This document shows, piece after piece, positions 54,947 to 61,920 of a stretch of DNA of 64,000 bases. Source of the DNA: Roseovarius sp. SCSIO 43702. Its GTDB lineage: Bacteria; Pseudomonadota; Alphaproteobacteria; Rhodobacterales; Rhodobacteraceae. The notes under the pieces are model-generated. The model worked only from the letters and a program-made list of their open reading frames with translations, was not told where the DNA came from and made no database searches. The stretch spans positions 1,634,501 to 1,698,500 of the forward strand of contig NZ_CP080623.1 in NCBI RefSeq assembly GCF_019599045.1, in the 5' to 3' direction. The position numbers were made by a program, and so were the translations under genes. Position 1 is the first letter of the stretch; each line of letters begins with the position of its first letter.

Positions 54947-56122
54947 ATGCCGGTCATCAACCGGATCGCGGGGTTCGCCGACGACATGGCCGCATGGCGG
55001 CGCCATCTTCACCGAAACCCGGAGCTCGGCTTCGACTGTCACGAGACCGCGCGGTTCGTGGTCGAACAACTGCGTGGCTTCGGTATCACCCAGATCGAGA
55101 CGGGCATCGCCGAAAGCGGTGTCGTCGCGGTGATCGAGGGGCAGGGCGCGGGGCCGGTCACGGGCCTGCGCGCGGATATGGACGCGCTGCCCATGCCGGA
55201 TCAGAGCGGCGCGGAATGGACCTCGGAGCGTGCGGGGGTGACGCATGCCTGCGGACATGACGGGCACACCGCGATGCTTCTGGGCGCGGCGCGATACCTG
55301 GCGGAAACACGGAATTTCGCGGGCAAGGTGGCGCTCATCTTCCAGCCGGCCGAAGAGGGACCCGGGGGCGCCAAGGTGATGGTCGACGAAGGCGTGCTCG
55401 ACCGCTACGGGATCGGGGAGGTCTTCGCGCTTCACACGATGCCGGGGCAGGAGGCGGGGACCTTCGCGACCTGTGCTGGCCCGGTCATGGCGGCGGTCGA
55501 TACGCTGCATGTGGAGATCACCGGGCTCGGCGGGCACGGTGCACTGCCGCACGAGACGCGCGACCCGGTGGTCGCCGCCTGCGGCATCGTGCAGGCGATC
55601 CAGACCATCGTGAGCCGCAACAATCGCGCGGGCGACGCGCTTGTCGTGTCGGTGACGCAGATCCATACCGGAAGCGCCGACAACGTCATCCCGCAGAGTG
55701 CCTATGTGAATGGCACGATCCGCACCTTCGACAGGGACGTGCAGGAGATGGTTCATCGTCGCCTGCAGGAGATCGTGGCGGGCCAGGCCGCGAGCTATGG
55801 CGTCGAGGCGACGCTGCGGATCGAGGTGGGATACCCGGCCACGGTGAACGACGCGGCGGCGGTCGATTTTGCCGCCGAGGTGGCGCGCGGGGTGGTGAGG
55901 CCGGAGGGCGTGCGCACGGACCGTCCGCGCGACATGGGCGCCGAAGATTTCGCCTTCATGCTCGAGGCGCGGCGCGGGGCCTACCTGTTCCTGGGACAGG
56001 GCGAGGGGCCGGGGCTGCATAACCCGGCCTTCGATTTCAACGACGCGGTGGCGCCGGTGGGCGCGTCGTTCCTGGCGCGGCTGGTGGAGCGGGCGCAGCC
56101 GGTCGCCCAGGCCGCCGAATAG
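54947..56122 (+). CDS. M20-family amidohydrolase (hippurate hydrolase/aminoacylase-like)
   Basis: 391 aa. RRHLHRNPELGFDCHETARFV, metal motifs THACGHDGHTAMLLGAARYLAE and FQPAEEGPGGAKVMVDEGVLD, and the dimerisation domain. Family members cleave N-acyl amino acids in the cytoplasm. ATG 54947 follows GAGGAG. 30 bp before the agmatinase-like gene, likely one operon. Confidence 0.9.
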   Translation: MPVINRIAGFADDMAAWRRHLHRNPELGFDCHETARFVVEQLRGFGITQIETGIAESGVVAVIEGQGAGPVTGLRADMDALPMPDQSGAEWTSERAGVTHACGHDGHTAMLLGAARYLAETRNFAGKVALIFQPAEEGPGGAKVMVDEGVLDRYGIGEVFALHTMPGQEAGTFATCAGPVMAAVDTLHVEITGLGGHGALPHETRDPVVAACGIVQAIQTIVSRNNRAGDALVVSVTQIHTGSADNVIPQSAYVNGTIRTFDRDVQEMVHRRLQEIVAGQAASYGVEATLRIEVGYPATVNDAAAVDFAAEVARGVVRPEGVRTDRPRDMGAEDFAFMLEARRGAYLFLGQGEGPGLHNPAFDFNDAVAPVGASFLARLVERAQPVAQAAE

Positions 56123-56152
56123 ACCACGAAAGAGGGAAAGAGGGAAGGTATC

Positions 56153-57136
56153 ATGTCGCTCGAAGACGCCAAGAACCAGGTCGACCAGGCCTTCACCCGC
56201 GAGAGCCTGCGCGGGCTGTCAAGCGAGAACGCCTTCGGCGGCGCCACCTCGTTCCTGCGGCGGCGCTATACCAAGGATCTGGACGGGGTGGATATCGCCA
56301 TCACGGGTGTGCCCTTCGACCAGGCGGTCACGAACCGCCCCGGCACGCGGCTCGGCCCCCGCGCGGTGCGCGAGGCGAGCACGCTTCAGGCCTTCGACGC
56401 GCCCTACGGATGGGACGGGTTCGATCCGATGAACGATCTCGACGTGGTGGATTACGGCGACCTGGCCTTCGATTATGCCAATATCCCCGAGTTCCCCAAG
56501 GCGCTGACCGCGCATATCAAGAAGATCCTCGACGCGGGCGCGGCCAGTATCGCGATCGGCGGAGATCACTATATCTCGTTCCCGATCCTGCGCGCCTATG
56601 CCGAGAAGTTCGGGCCCCTGTCGCTCGTGCAGTTCGACGCGCATACCGATACCTGGCCCGACGACAACATGGACCGGATCGATCACGGCACGATGTTCTA
56701 CAAGGCCGTGAAGGAAGGGCTCGTGGATCCGAAGCGCAGCGTGCAGGTGGGTATCCGCACGGTGAACGAGGATCCGCTCGGCGTCACGATCATCGACGCG
56801 CGGGAGGTGCACGAGAAGGGGCCCGCGGCGGCGGCAAAGCGTGTCCGCGAGATCGTGGGCGACCATCCGACCTACGTGACATTCGATATCGACGCGCTCG
56901 ATCCCGGTTTCGCGCCCGGCACCGGCACGCCGGTTTGGGGTGGCCTCACGAGCGGGCAGGCGGCGATCCTGCTGCGCGATATCGCGGGGATCAACATGGT
57001 GGGCGGCGACGTGGTGGAGGTCTCGCCCCCCTTCGATGCGGGCGGTGCAACGGCGGTGGCGGGCGCGCATGTGGTGACGGAGCTTCTGTGTCTCTGGGGC
57101 TGGACGCGGCGTGGCCGGGGTCGGGACGATGAGTGA
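56153..57136 (+). CDS. speB: Agmatinase-family ureohydrolase
   Basis: 327 aa. Mn-binding motifs AIGGDHYISFPILRAYAEK, LVQFDAHTDTWPDDN and FDIDALDPGFAPGTGTPV; GTRLGPRAVREAS near residue 63. Matches agmatinase, which turns agmatine into putrescine and urea, but guanidinobutyrase and related enzymes share the same motifs. ATG 56153 follows an AAAGAGGG-type site. Confidence 0.88.
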   Translation: MSLEDAKNQVDQAFTRESLRGLSSENAFGGATSFLRRRYTKDLDGVDIAITGVPFDQAVTNRPGTRLGPRAVREASTLQAFDAPYGWDGFDPMNDLDVVDYGDLAFDYANIPEFPKALTAHIKKILDAGAASIAIGGDHYISFPILRAYAEKFGPLSLVQFDAHTDTWPDDNMDRIDHGTMFYKAVKEGLVDPKRSVQVGIRTVNEDPLGVTIIDAREVHEKGPAAAAKRVREIVGDHPTYVTFDIDALDPGFAPGTGTPVWGGLTSGQAAILLRDIAGINMVGGDVVEVSPPFDAGGATAVAGAHVVTELLCLWGWTRRGRGRDDE

Positions 57137-57169
57137 TGTCGCCGGCAGGCACCCGGCCGGCGTGCGGAG

Positions 57170-57619
57170 ATGAAATGGGTCGTGGGCCTTGGGGTCGTCG
57201 TGGGGGCGCTGGTGCTGGGGGGCGCGCTTTACGTGCGGCTTGCCCCGAGCGATCCGGCGCGCTGGCACAGGCCGGCCGACCTGTCGGGGTTTGGTCATTT
57301 CGAAGGCTCCAACTGGCATGTGTGGCGCGGGAGCGGAGATCGCGCCCTGTTCGAGCGGTTGGACGGGATCATCCGCGAGGAGCCGCGCACCAAGGTGCTG
57401 GCCGGATCGGTCGAGGAGGGGATGATAACCTACGTGACGCGCTCGAAAGTGTGGGGCTTTCCGGATTACGCGACGCTCCGGCTTTACGGGGACGCGGGCG
57501 ATGAAGACGGCCCGCGCCACATCGAGATCAACAGCCGCGCGCGTTTCGGCAAGAGCGATCTAGGAGTCAACCGCGCCCGGGTCGAGAGATGGCTCGCCGC
57601 TGCCGGGCAAGGCGGATGA
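57170..57619 (+). CDS. DUF1499 protein
   Basis: 149 aa. A single N-terminal hydrophobic segment (WVVGLGVVVGALVLGGALYV) followed by a DUF1499 domain with EEGMITYVTRSKVWGFPDYATLRLYG and RARFGKSDLGVNRARVERWL. Anchored to or passing through the inner membrane; function unknown. Its last 60 bp overlap a convergent gene. Confidence 0.82.
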   Translation: MKWVVGLGVVVGALVLGGALYVRLAPSDPARWHRPADLSGFGHFEGSNWHVWRGSGDRALFERLDGIIREEPRTKVLAGSVEEGMITYVTRSKVWGFPDYATLRLYGDAGDEDGPRHIEINSRARFGKSDLGVNRARVERWLAAAGQGG

Positions 57620-57847
57620 CAGGCAGCCGTCGGAGATCTTGCGCCACATCGGCACGTTGAGCGACATCTGGCATTGCGCCATGAACATCTTGCCATCGAC
57701 GTGAAGGCAGATCATGTCGCCCAGTTCCTGCCGCCCGCCGGTGCTGTCGGTGCAATAGCAGTCGATGGTCTTGCCGTTCTGGCCTTTCACGTCGGCCATG
57801 GTCGGGGTCGCGGCAAGGCAGAGACATATGAGAGTCGTGAGGCGCAT
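57560..57847 (-). CDS. Small exported Cys-rich protein
   Basis: 95 aa from ATG 57847. Signal peptide MRLTTLICLCLAATPTMA. The mature part has Cys at CYCTDST, MICLHV, AQCQMS and DGCLSS. Possibly a periplasmic disulfide-rich protein; I do not recognise it. It overlaps the DUF1499 gene by 60 bp tail to tail, an unusually long overlap, so the C-terminal end of one of the two may be variable. Confidence 0.72.
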   Translation of the reverse strand: MRLTTLICLCLAATPTMADVKGQNGKTIDCYCTDSTGGRQELGDMICLHVDGKMFMAQCQMSLNVPMWRKISDGCLSSALPGSGEPSLDPGAVDS

Positions 57848-57910
57848 GAGGTCAATATAGCATGGCGCAGACCCTTGACCAAATCCCGCGAATGAAGGAC
57901 GAGAAGCGCC

Positions 57911-58960
57911 ATGTTGCCCCAGGACCGCCTGATCCAGATCCGAGAGCGTTTCGAGTATCTCGAGGCCGCGATGGCCGAGGGATCGAACGATATCGCGCGG
58001 CTGGGCCGGGAATATGCCGAGCTTCGGCCCGTGGTCGAGGAAATCCGCGCCTACGAGGCGGCGCGGCGGGCGCTCGACGAGGCGCGGGCGATGCTGGACG
58101 ACCCCGAGATGGGGGCGCTTGCGCGCGAGGAAGTCGAGACGCTTGAGGCCGAACTGCCCGAGCGGGAGGCGGCGCTGCAATTGGCGCTTCTTCCGCGCGA
58201 CGAGGCCGATGCGCGTTCGGCCATCCTCGAGATCCGGCCGGGCACGGGCGGCGAGGAGGCGGCGCTTTTCGCGGGCGACCTGCTCAGGATGTATGCGCGT
58301 TACGCCGAGAGCCGTGGCTGGACCTTTGACGTGGTCGAGGAGAATGCCACCGAGCTGGGCGGCGTGCGCGAAGCGGTGGTGCATGTGAAGGGCGAGGGGG
58401 TGTTCGCCCGGCTCAAGTTCGAAAGCGGGGTGCATCGCGTGCAGCGCGTGCCCGAGACCGAAAGCGGCGGGCGCATCCACACCAGCGCCGCGACGGTGGC
58501 CGTGCTGCCCGAGGCGCAGGAGGTCGACGTGAGCATCGACCCGGGCGATATCCGCATCGACACGATGCGCGCGAGCGGCGCGGGAGGACAGCACGTCAAT
58601 ACCACCGATTCGGCGGTGCGGATCACCCACTTGCCGACCGGTATCGTCGTCACGAGCTCGGAGAAATCGCAGCATCGCAACCGCGAAATCGCGATGCAGG
58701 TTCTGCGCACGCGGCTATTCGACCTCGAGCGGCAGAAGGCGCATGACGCGCGTAGCGCCTCGCGTGCCGCGCAGGTCGGGTCGGGCGACCGGAGCGAGCG
58801 TATACGCACCTACAACTTCCCCCAGGGCCGCATGACGGATCACCGCATCAACCTCACGCTCTACAAGCTCGACCAGGTGATGCAGGGCGATCTGGACGAG
58901 GTGATCGACGCGCTGACGGCGGACGCGCAGGCGGCGATGCTGGCGGAGATGGGGGCGTGA
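57911..58960 (+). CDS. prfA: Peptide chain release factor 1
   Basis: 349 aa. [18 protein letters not shown] holds the GGQ catalytic motif near residue 224; the RVPETES segment carries the P-x-T stop-codon recognition motif of RF1 (rather than SPF of RF2), so it reads UAA and UAG. The stop overlaps the prmC start (TGATG). Confidence 0.96.
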   Translation: MLPQDRLIQIRERFEYLEAAMAEGSNDIARLGREYAELRPVVEEIRAYEAARRALDEARAMLDDPEMGALAREEVETLEAELPEREAALQLALLPRDEADARSAILEIRPGTGGEEAALFAGDLLRMYARYAESRGWTFDVVEENATELGGVREAVVHVKGEGVFARLKFESGVHRVQRVPETESGGRIHTSAATVAVLPEAQEVDVSIDPGDIRIDTMRASGAGGQHVNTTDSAVRITHLPTGIVVTSSEKSQHRNREIAMQVLRTRLFDLERQKAHDARSASRAAQVGSGDRSERIRTYNFPQGRMTDHRINLTLYKLDQVMQGDLDEVIDALTADAQAAMLAEMGA

Positions 58961-59793
58961 TGGTGCGTGCGGCGCTGCGTCTTGCGACGGGGATTCTGGA
59001 GCGCGAGGGGATCGACGGGGCCGCGCGGGATGCCCGCAGGATGATGGCCCATGCGCTCGGGGTCGGGGCGGATCGCGTCACGCTGCATTTGGGAGACGAG
59101 ATGACCGTGGCGCAGGAGGCGCTCTTCCGCGCGTTCGTCGAGCGCAGGCTCGACCGTCAGCCGGTGTCGCAGATCGTGGGGGCCCGCCTGTTTCACGGGC
59201 GCGAGTTTCTCGTGACGCCCGATGTGCTGGACCCCAGGCCCGAGACCGAGACGCTGGTGCATGAGGCGTTGTCGAAGCCGTTTGCGTCGGTTCTGGATCT
59301 CGGGACGGGGACGGGCTGCATCCTGCTCAGCCTGCTGTCGGACCGGCCGGAGGCCAGGGGCGTCGGCGTGGACCGCAGCGCGGCGGCGCTTGGCGTCGCG
59401 GAGCGCAACGCGGAGCGTCTCGGTGTTGCCGGGCGGTGCAAGCTCATTCAGTCGGACTGGTTCGAGGCTGTGGAGGGGCGTTTCGACCTGATCGTGTCGA
59501 ACCCGCCCTATATCGCGGCGGAGGAGATGGCCGCGCTGGCCCCGGAACTGGCGCATGAGCCGCGCATGGCGTTGACCGACGAAGGCGACGGGCTTGGGGC
59601 CTATCGCGCCATCGCGCGGGGGGCAGCGGCACATTTGGCGCCAGCGGGCCGGATCCTGCTCGAGATCGGGCCGACGCAGGGGGAAAGTGTCGCCTCGCTC
59701 CTGTCAGGCGCGGGTTTCGGAGAGGTCCGGATCGTGCCCGATCTTGACGATCGTGACCGCGTTGTCGTGGCAAAAGCGCCCGAATCCGCCTGA
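58960..59793 (+). CDS. prmC: Release factor glutamine methyltransferase PrmC
   Basis: 277 aa. SAM-binding VLDLGTGTGCILLSLLSDRPEA and the substrate-binding motif IVSNPPYIAAEE. It methylates Gln of the GGQ motif of RF1 (encoded just before it). ATG 58960 shares a base with the prfA stop; a GTG three bases earlier is an alternative. Confidence 0.95.
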   Translation: MVRAALRLATGILEREGIDGAARDARRMMAHALGVGADRVTLHLGDEMTVAQEALFRAFVERRLDRQPVSQIVGARLFHGREFLVTPDVLDPRPETETLVHEALSKPFASVLDLGTGTGCILLSLLSDRPEARGVGVDRSAAALGVAERNAERLGVAGRCKLIQSDWFEAVEGRFDLIVSNPPYIAAEEMAALAPELAHEPRMALTDEGDGLGAYRAIARGAAAHLAPAGRILLEIGPTQGESVASLLSGAGFGEVRIVPDLDDRDRVVVAKAPESA

Positions 59794-60013
59794 AACGATC
59801 GAAATCCGGGCTGGAATCCGCTTTTTTCGTCATTTTCACTTGTGCCGGGTCCGGTGTCGTGATTACTGAAAAACCATCAGCGCGGTGGAACCTCGGTCCC
59901 GAGGGTGTCCCGCCTGAAACCAGCCGACAATCGCCTTGATCCAGCGCCCCGAAGGGCCCGCGATATTAGCAAGGCCGGGCAGAGCAACAGCACGAAGGCT
60001 TAGCTGCAACACG

Positions 60014-60580
60014 ATGAGATCACAAAAGTCACGTTCGCGTAACAAATCGAACCGCAACAGCAACCGGTCGATGGGCAATGTCACGAACCGGGTGTTCGAC
60101 AGTTCGGGACCCGAGGGCAAGGTGCGCGGCACGCCACAGCAGGTCATCGAGAAATACAACCAGCTTGCCCGCGATGCGCAACTTTCGGGGGACCGGGTCG
60201 CGACCGAGAATTTCCAGCAGCATGCGGAGCATTACCTGCGCCTGCTGGGAGCCGCCCAGAAGGAACAGGACGCCCGCCGCGAGGAGCAGGAGCGCCAGAA
60301 CCGCGAACGCCAGGCCGAGCGTGATCGCGAACGTTCCGACCGCCAGGAGCGCGACGGCAACCCGGCCGACGATGGCAATGCCGACCAGCCGCAGGGCGGA
60401 TCGGAGCCGAAGGACGGCGACAGCAATCTCGTCGAGACGCCCGAGAACAAGGCTGACGCGCCGAAGCGCGCGCGCAAGCCGCGCCGCAAGCCCAAGCAGG
60501 ACGGGGACCCGGACGCCTCCGACGAAAACGGACAGGACAAACAGGACGACAAGGGAGCCTCGCCCGAAGCGGCGGAATGA
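60014..60580 (+). CDS. DUF4167 protein, probable RNA-binding
   Basis: 188 aa. The N-terminal DUF4167 domain (NVTNRVFDSSGPEGKVRGTPQQVIEKYNQLARDAQLSGDRVATENFQQHAEHYLRLL) is preceded by a basic Arg/Ser/Asn stretch and followed by a long, charged, low-complexity tail. The family is conserved in alphaproteobacteria and often lies near prfA-prmC. Function unproven. ATG 60014 starts at the basic N-terminus. Confidence 0.85.
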   Translation: MRSQKSRSRNKSNRNSNRSMGNVTNRVFDSSGPEGKVRGTPQQVIEKYNQLARDAQLSGDRVATENFQQHAEHYLRLLGAAQKEQDARREEQERQNRERQAERDRERSDRQERDGNPADDGNADQPQGGSEPKDGDSNLVETPENKADAPKRARKPRRKPKQDGDPDASDENGQDKQDDKGASPEAAE

Positions 60581-60604
60581 TGGTTTCCCCATCGGACGGA
60601 TAAG

Positions 60605-60639
60605 CGCGCCCGAGACCCGATGGTCTCGTGGCGCGTTTT
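60605..60639 (+). terminator. Terminator of the DUF4167 gene
   Basis: CGCGCC-CGAGACC (60605-60617) pairs with GGTCTCG-GGCGCG (60622-60635) with one bulged T and a 4-base loop, followed by TTTT (60636-60639). 25 bases after the stop. Confidence 0.85.
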
Positions 60640-60671
60640 GCGTTTCGCGCGCCGCCGCCAAGGGCTTCGCC

Positions 60672-60757
60672 AAAAAAAAGGCCGAGCACTAAGCTCGGCC
60701 AAAGTCCAACAGGGAGGTATGACGATGAGGCTCATGCGCTGCATCGTCATGACCCGC
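60672..60757 (-). ncRNA. Candidate small RNA with an exposed anti-Shine-Dalgarno motif
   Basis: Read on the minus strand: possible -35 TTGATT, 17-bp spacer and -10 TAGATG just upstream; then hairpin 1 with perfect 9-bp arms ATGACGATG / CATCGTCAT (60742-60750 and 60719-60727); an unpaired linker containing ACCTCCC, complementary to ribosome binding sites; and hairpin 2 GGCCGAGC / GCTCGGCC (60680-60700) followed by eight T (60679-60672), a canonical terminator. It could instead be the 3' UTR of the LysR gene that ends at 60837. About 85 nt. Confidence 0.65.
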
Positions 60758-60836
60758 ATCTAGTGCTTGGAATTTGACCAATCAAGAAAAATAATGTCGC
60801 ACCTGCAGCATTCCTGCTATGCGTGTCCCGCATACC

Positions 60837-61751
60837 TCACCCGGTCTGGGGCAATTCGCTGGTTTTCTGGGTCTTCCGGTAGTCGAAAATCTCTTCCTGC
60901 ACGAAGTCTCGGAAGATCGCGATGCGTTGCGAATGACGCAATTCCTCGGGATAGGCGAGGAAGACGGGCACCTCGACGGACTCCACCTCCGGAAGAACGC
61001 GCACGAGATTCGGGAAGTCGAGCGTGAGGTAATCGGGAAGCACGCCGATGCCGACGTCGTAGAGCACCCCCTGGAGCACGCCGAAGTAGTTGTTGACCGT
61101 CAGTTTGGACGGCACGCCCGCCGCCATGAGTTCCGCCACGAGCATCGCGCCCGCGCCCACCTGCGCCGCGCTCGGGTTCTGACAGATGAGGCGGTGGCCC
61201 TCGAGATCGTCCATGCTCTTCGGCTCGCCATGTGCCTCGAGATAGGTCGAAGACGCATAGAGACGCATGCGGATGCTCATGAGCCGCTTGCGGATGAGAT
61301 CGGCCTGGCTCGGCTCTTTCATGCGGATGGCGACGTCGGCTTCGCGCATCGGCAGGTCGAGGACGGATTCCTCGAGCATGAGGTCGATGTTGAGATCGGG
61401 GTACTTGGCGAAGAGCTTGGGCAGCCGCGGGGCGAGCCATAGCGTCCCGAAACCGACGGTGGTCGTGACGCGCAATTCGCCGAACACCTCTTCCTCGCTG
61501 TCGCGGATGCGCGCGGTGGCCGCCTCGAGCCGCTTCATCATGGCGCGGGTCGCGTCGAAGAGAAGCTCGCCCTGTTCGGTGAGAATCAGTCCCCGCGCGT
61601 GGCGGTGAAAGAGCGTGGCGTTGAGCGATTCCTCGAGGCCGCGAATCTGCCGGGACACCGCCGATTGCGACAGGTGGAGCTGATCACCCGCGTGGGTCAA
61701 GCTGCCGGCGTCGGCGACCGCGTGAAATATTCTGAGCTTGTCCCAATCCAT
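60837..61751 (-). CDS. LysR-family regulator divergent from ior
   Basis: 304 aa. HTH at residues about 1-60 (WDKLRIFHAVADAGSLTHAGDQLHLSQSAVSRQIRGLEESLNATLF), effector domain after. ATG 61751 follows GGAAAG; the frame runs upstream, but the HTH fixes the start. Divergent from the ior gene, with a perfect 21-bp dyad between them. The likely regulator of ior. Confidence 0.9.
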   Translation of the reverse strand: MDWDKLRIFHAVADAGSLTHAGDQLHLSQSAVSRQIRGLEESLNATLFHRHARGLILTEQGELLFDATRAMMKRLEAATARIRDSEEEVFGELRVTTTVGFGTLWLAPRLPKLFAKYPDLNIDLMLEESVLDLPMREADVAIRMKEPSQADLIRKRLMSIRMRLYASSTYLEAHGEPKSMDDLEGHRLICQNPSAAQVGAGAMLVAELMAAGVPSKLTVNNYFGVLQGVLYDVGIGVLPDYLTLDFPNLVRVLPEVESVEVPVFLAYPEELRHSQRIAIFRDFVQEEIFDYRKTQKTSELPQTG

Positions 61752-61852
61752 TCCGGCAACTTTCCGTTCTTGAAAATGTCTTTTCACGCAATAGCAAATA
61801 AGACCCGGCCGTGCACGGGGCAAGCCTTGCTCATTCGGAAGAAAACGCTTTG

Positions 61853-61873
61853 TAGGTCAGCCAATATGACCTA
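61853..61873. promoter_or_regulatory. Perfect LysR-type dyad between lysR and ior
   Basis: TAGGTCA-N7-TGACCTA with perfect 7-bp arms. It fits the T-N11-A LysR-binding rule and lies 102 bp from the LysR start and 48 bp before ior. Confidence 0.65.
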
Positions 61874-61920
61874 AAATCGCCCTATATCTTTACGTGCCAG
61901 CATCAAGGGGGGTGTGTGCC

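Noticed and set aside
60719..60763. 14-codon frame on the plus strand with AGGGAGG just upstream
   Set aside because: The apparent ribosome site is the complement of the sRNA's anti-SD linker and the codons coincide with hairpin arms; the terminator lies on the other strand.
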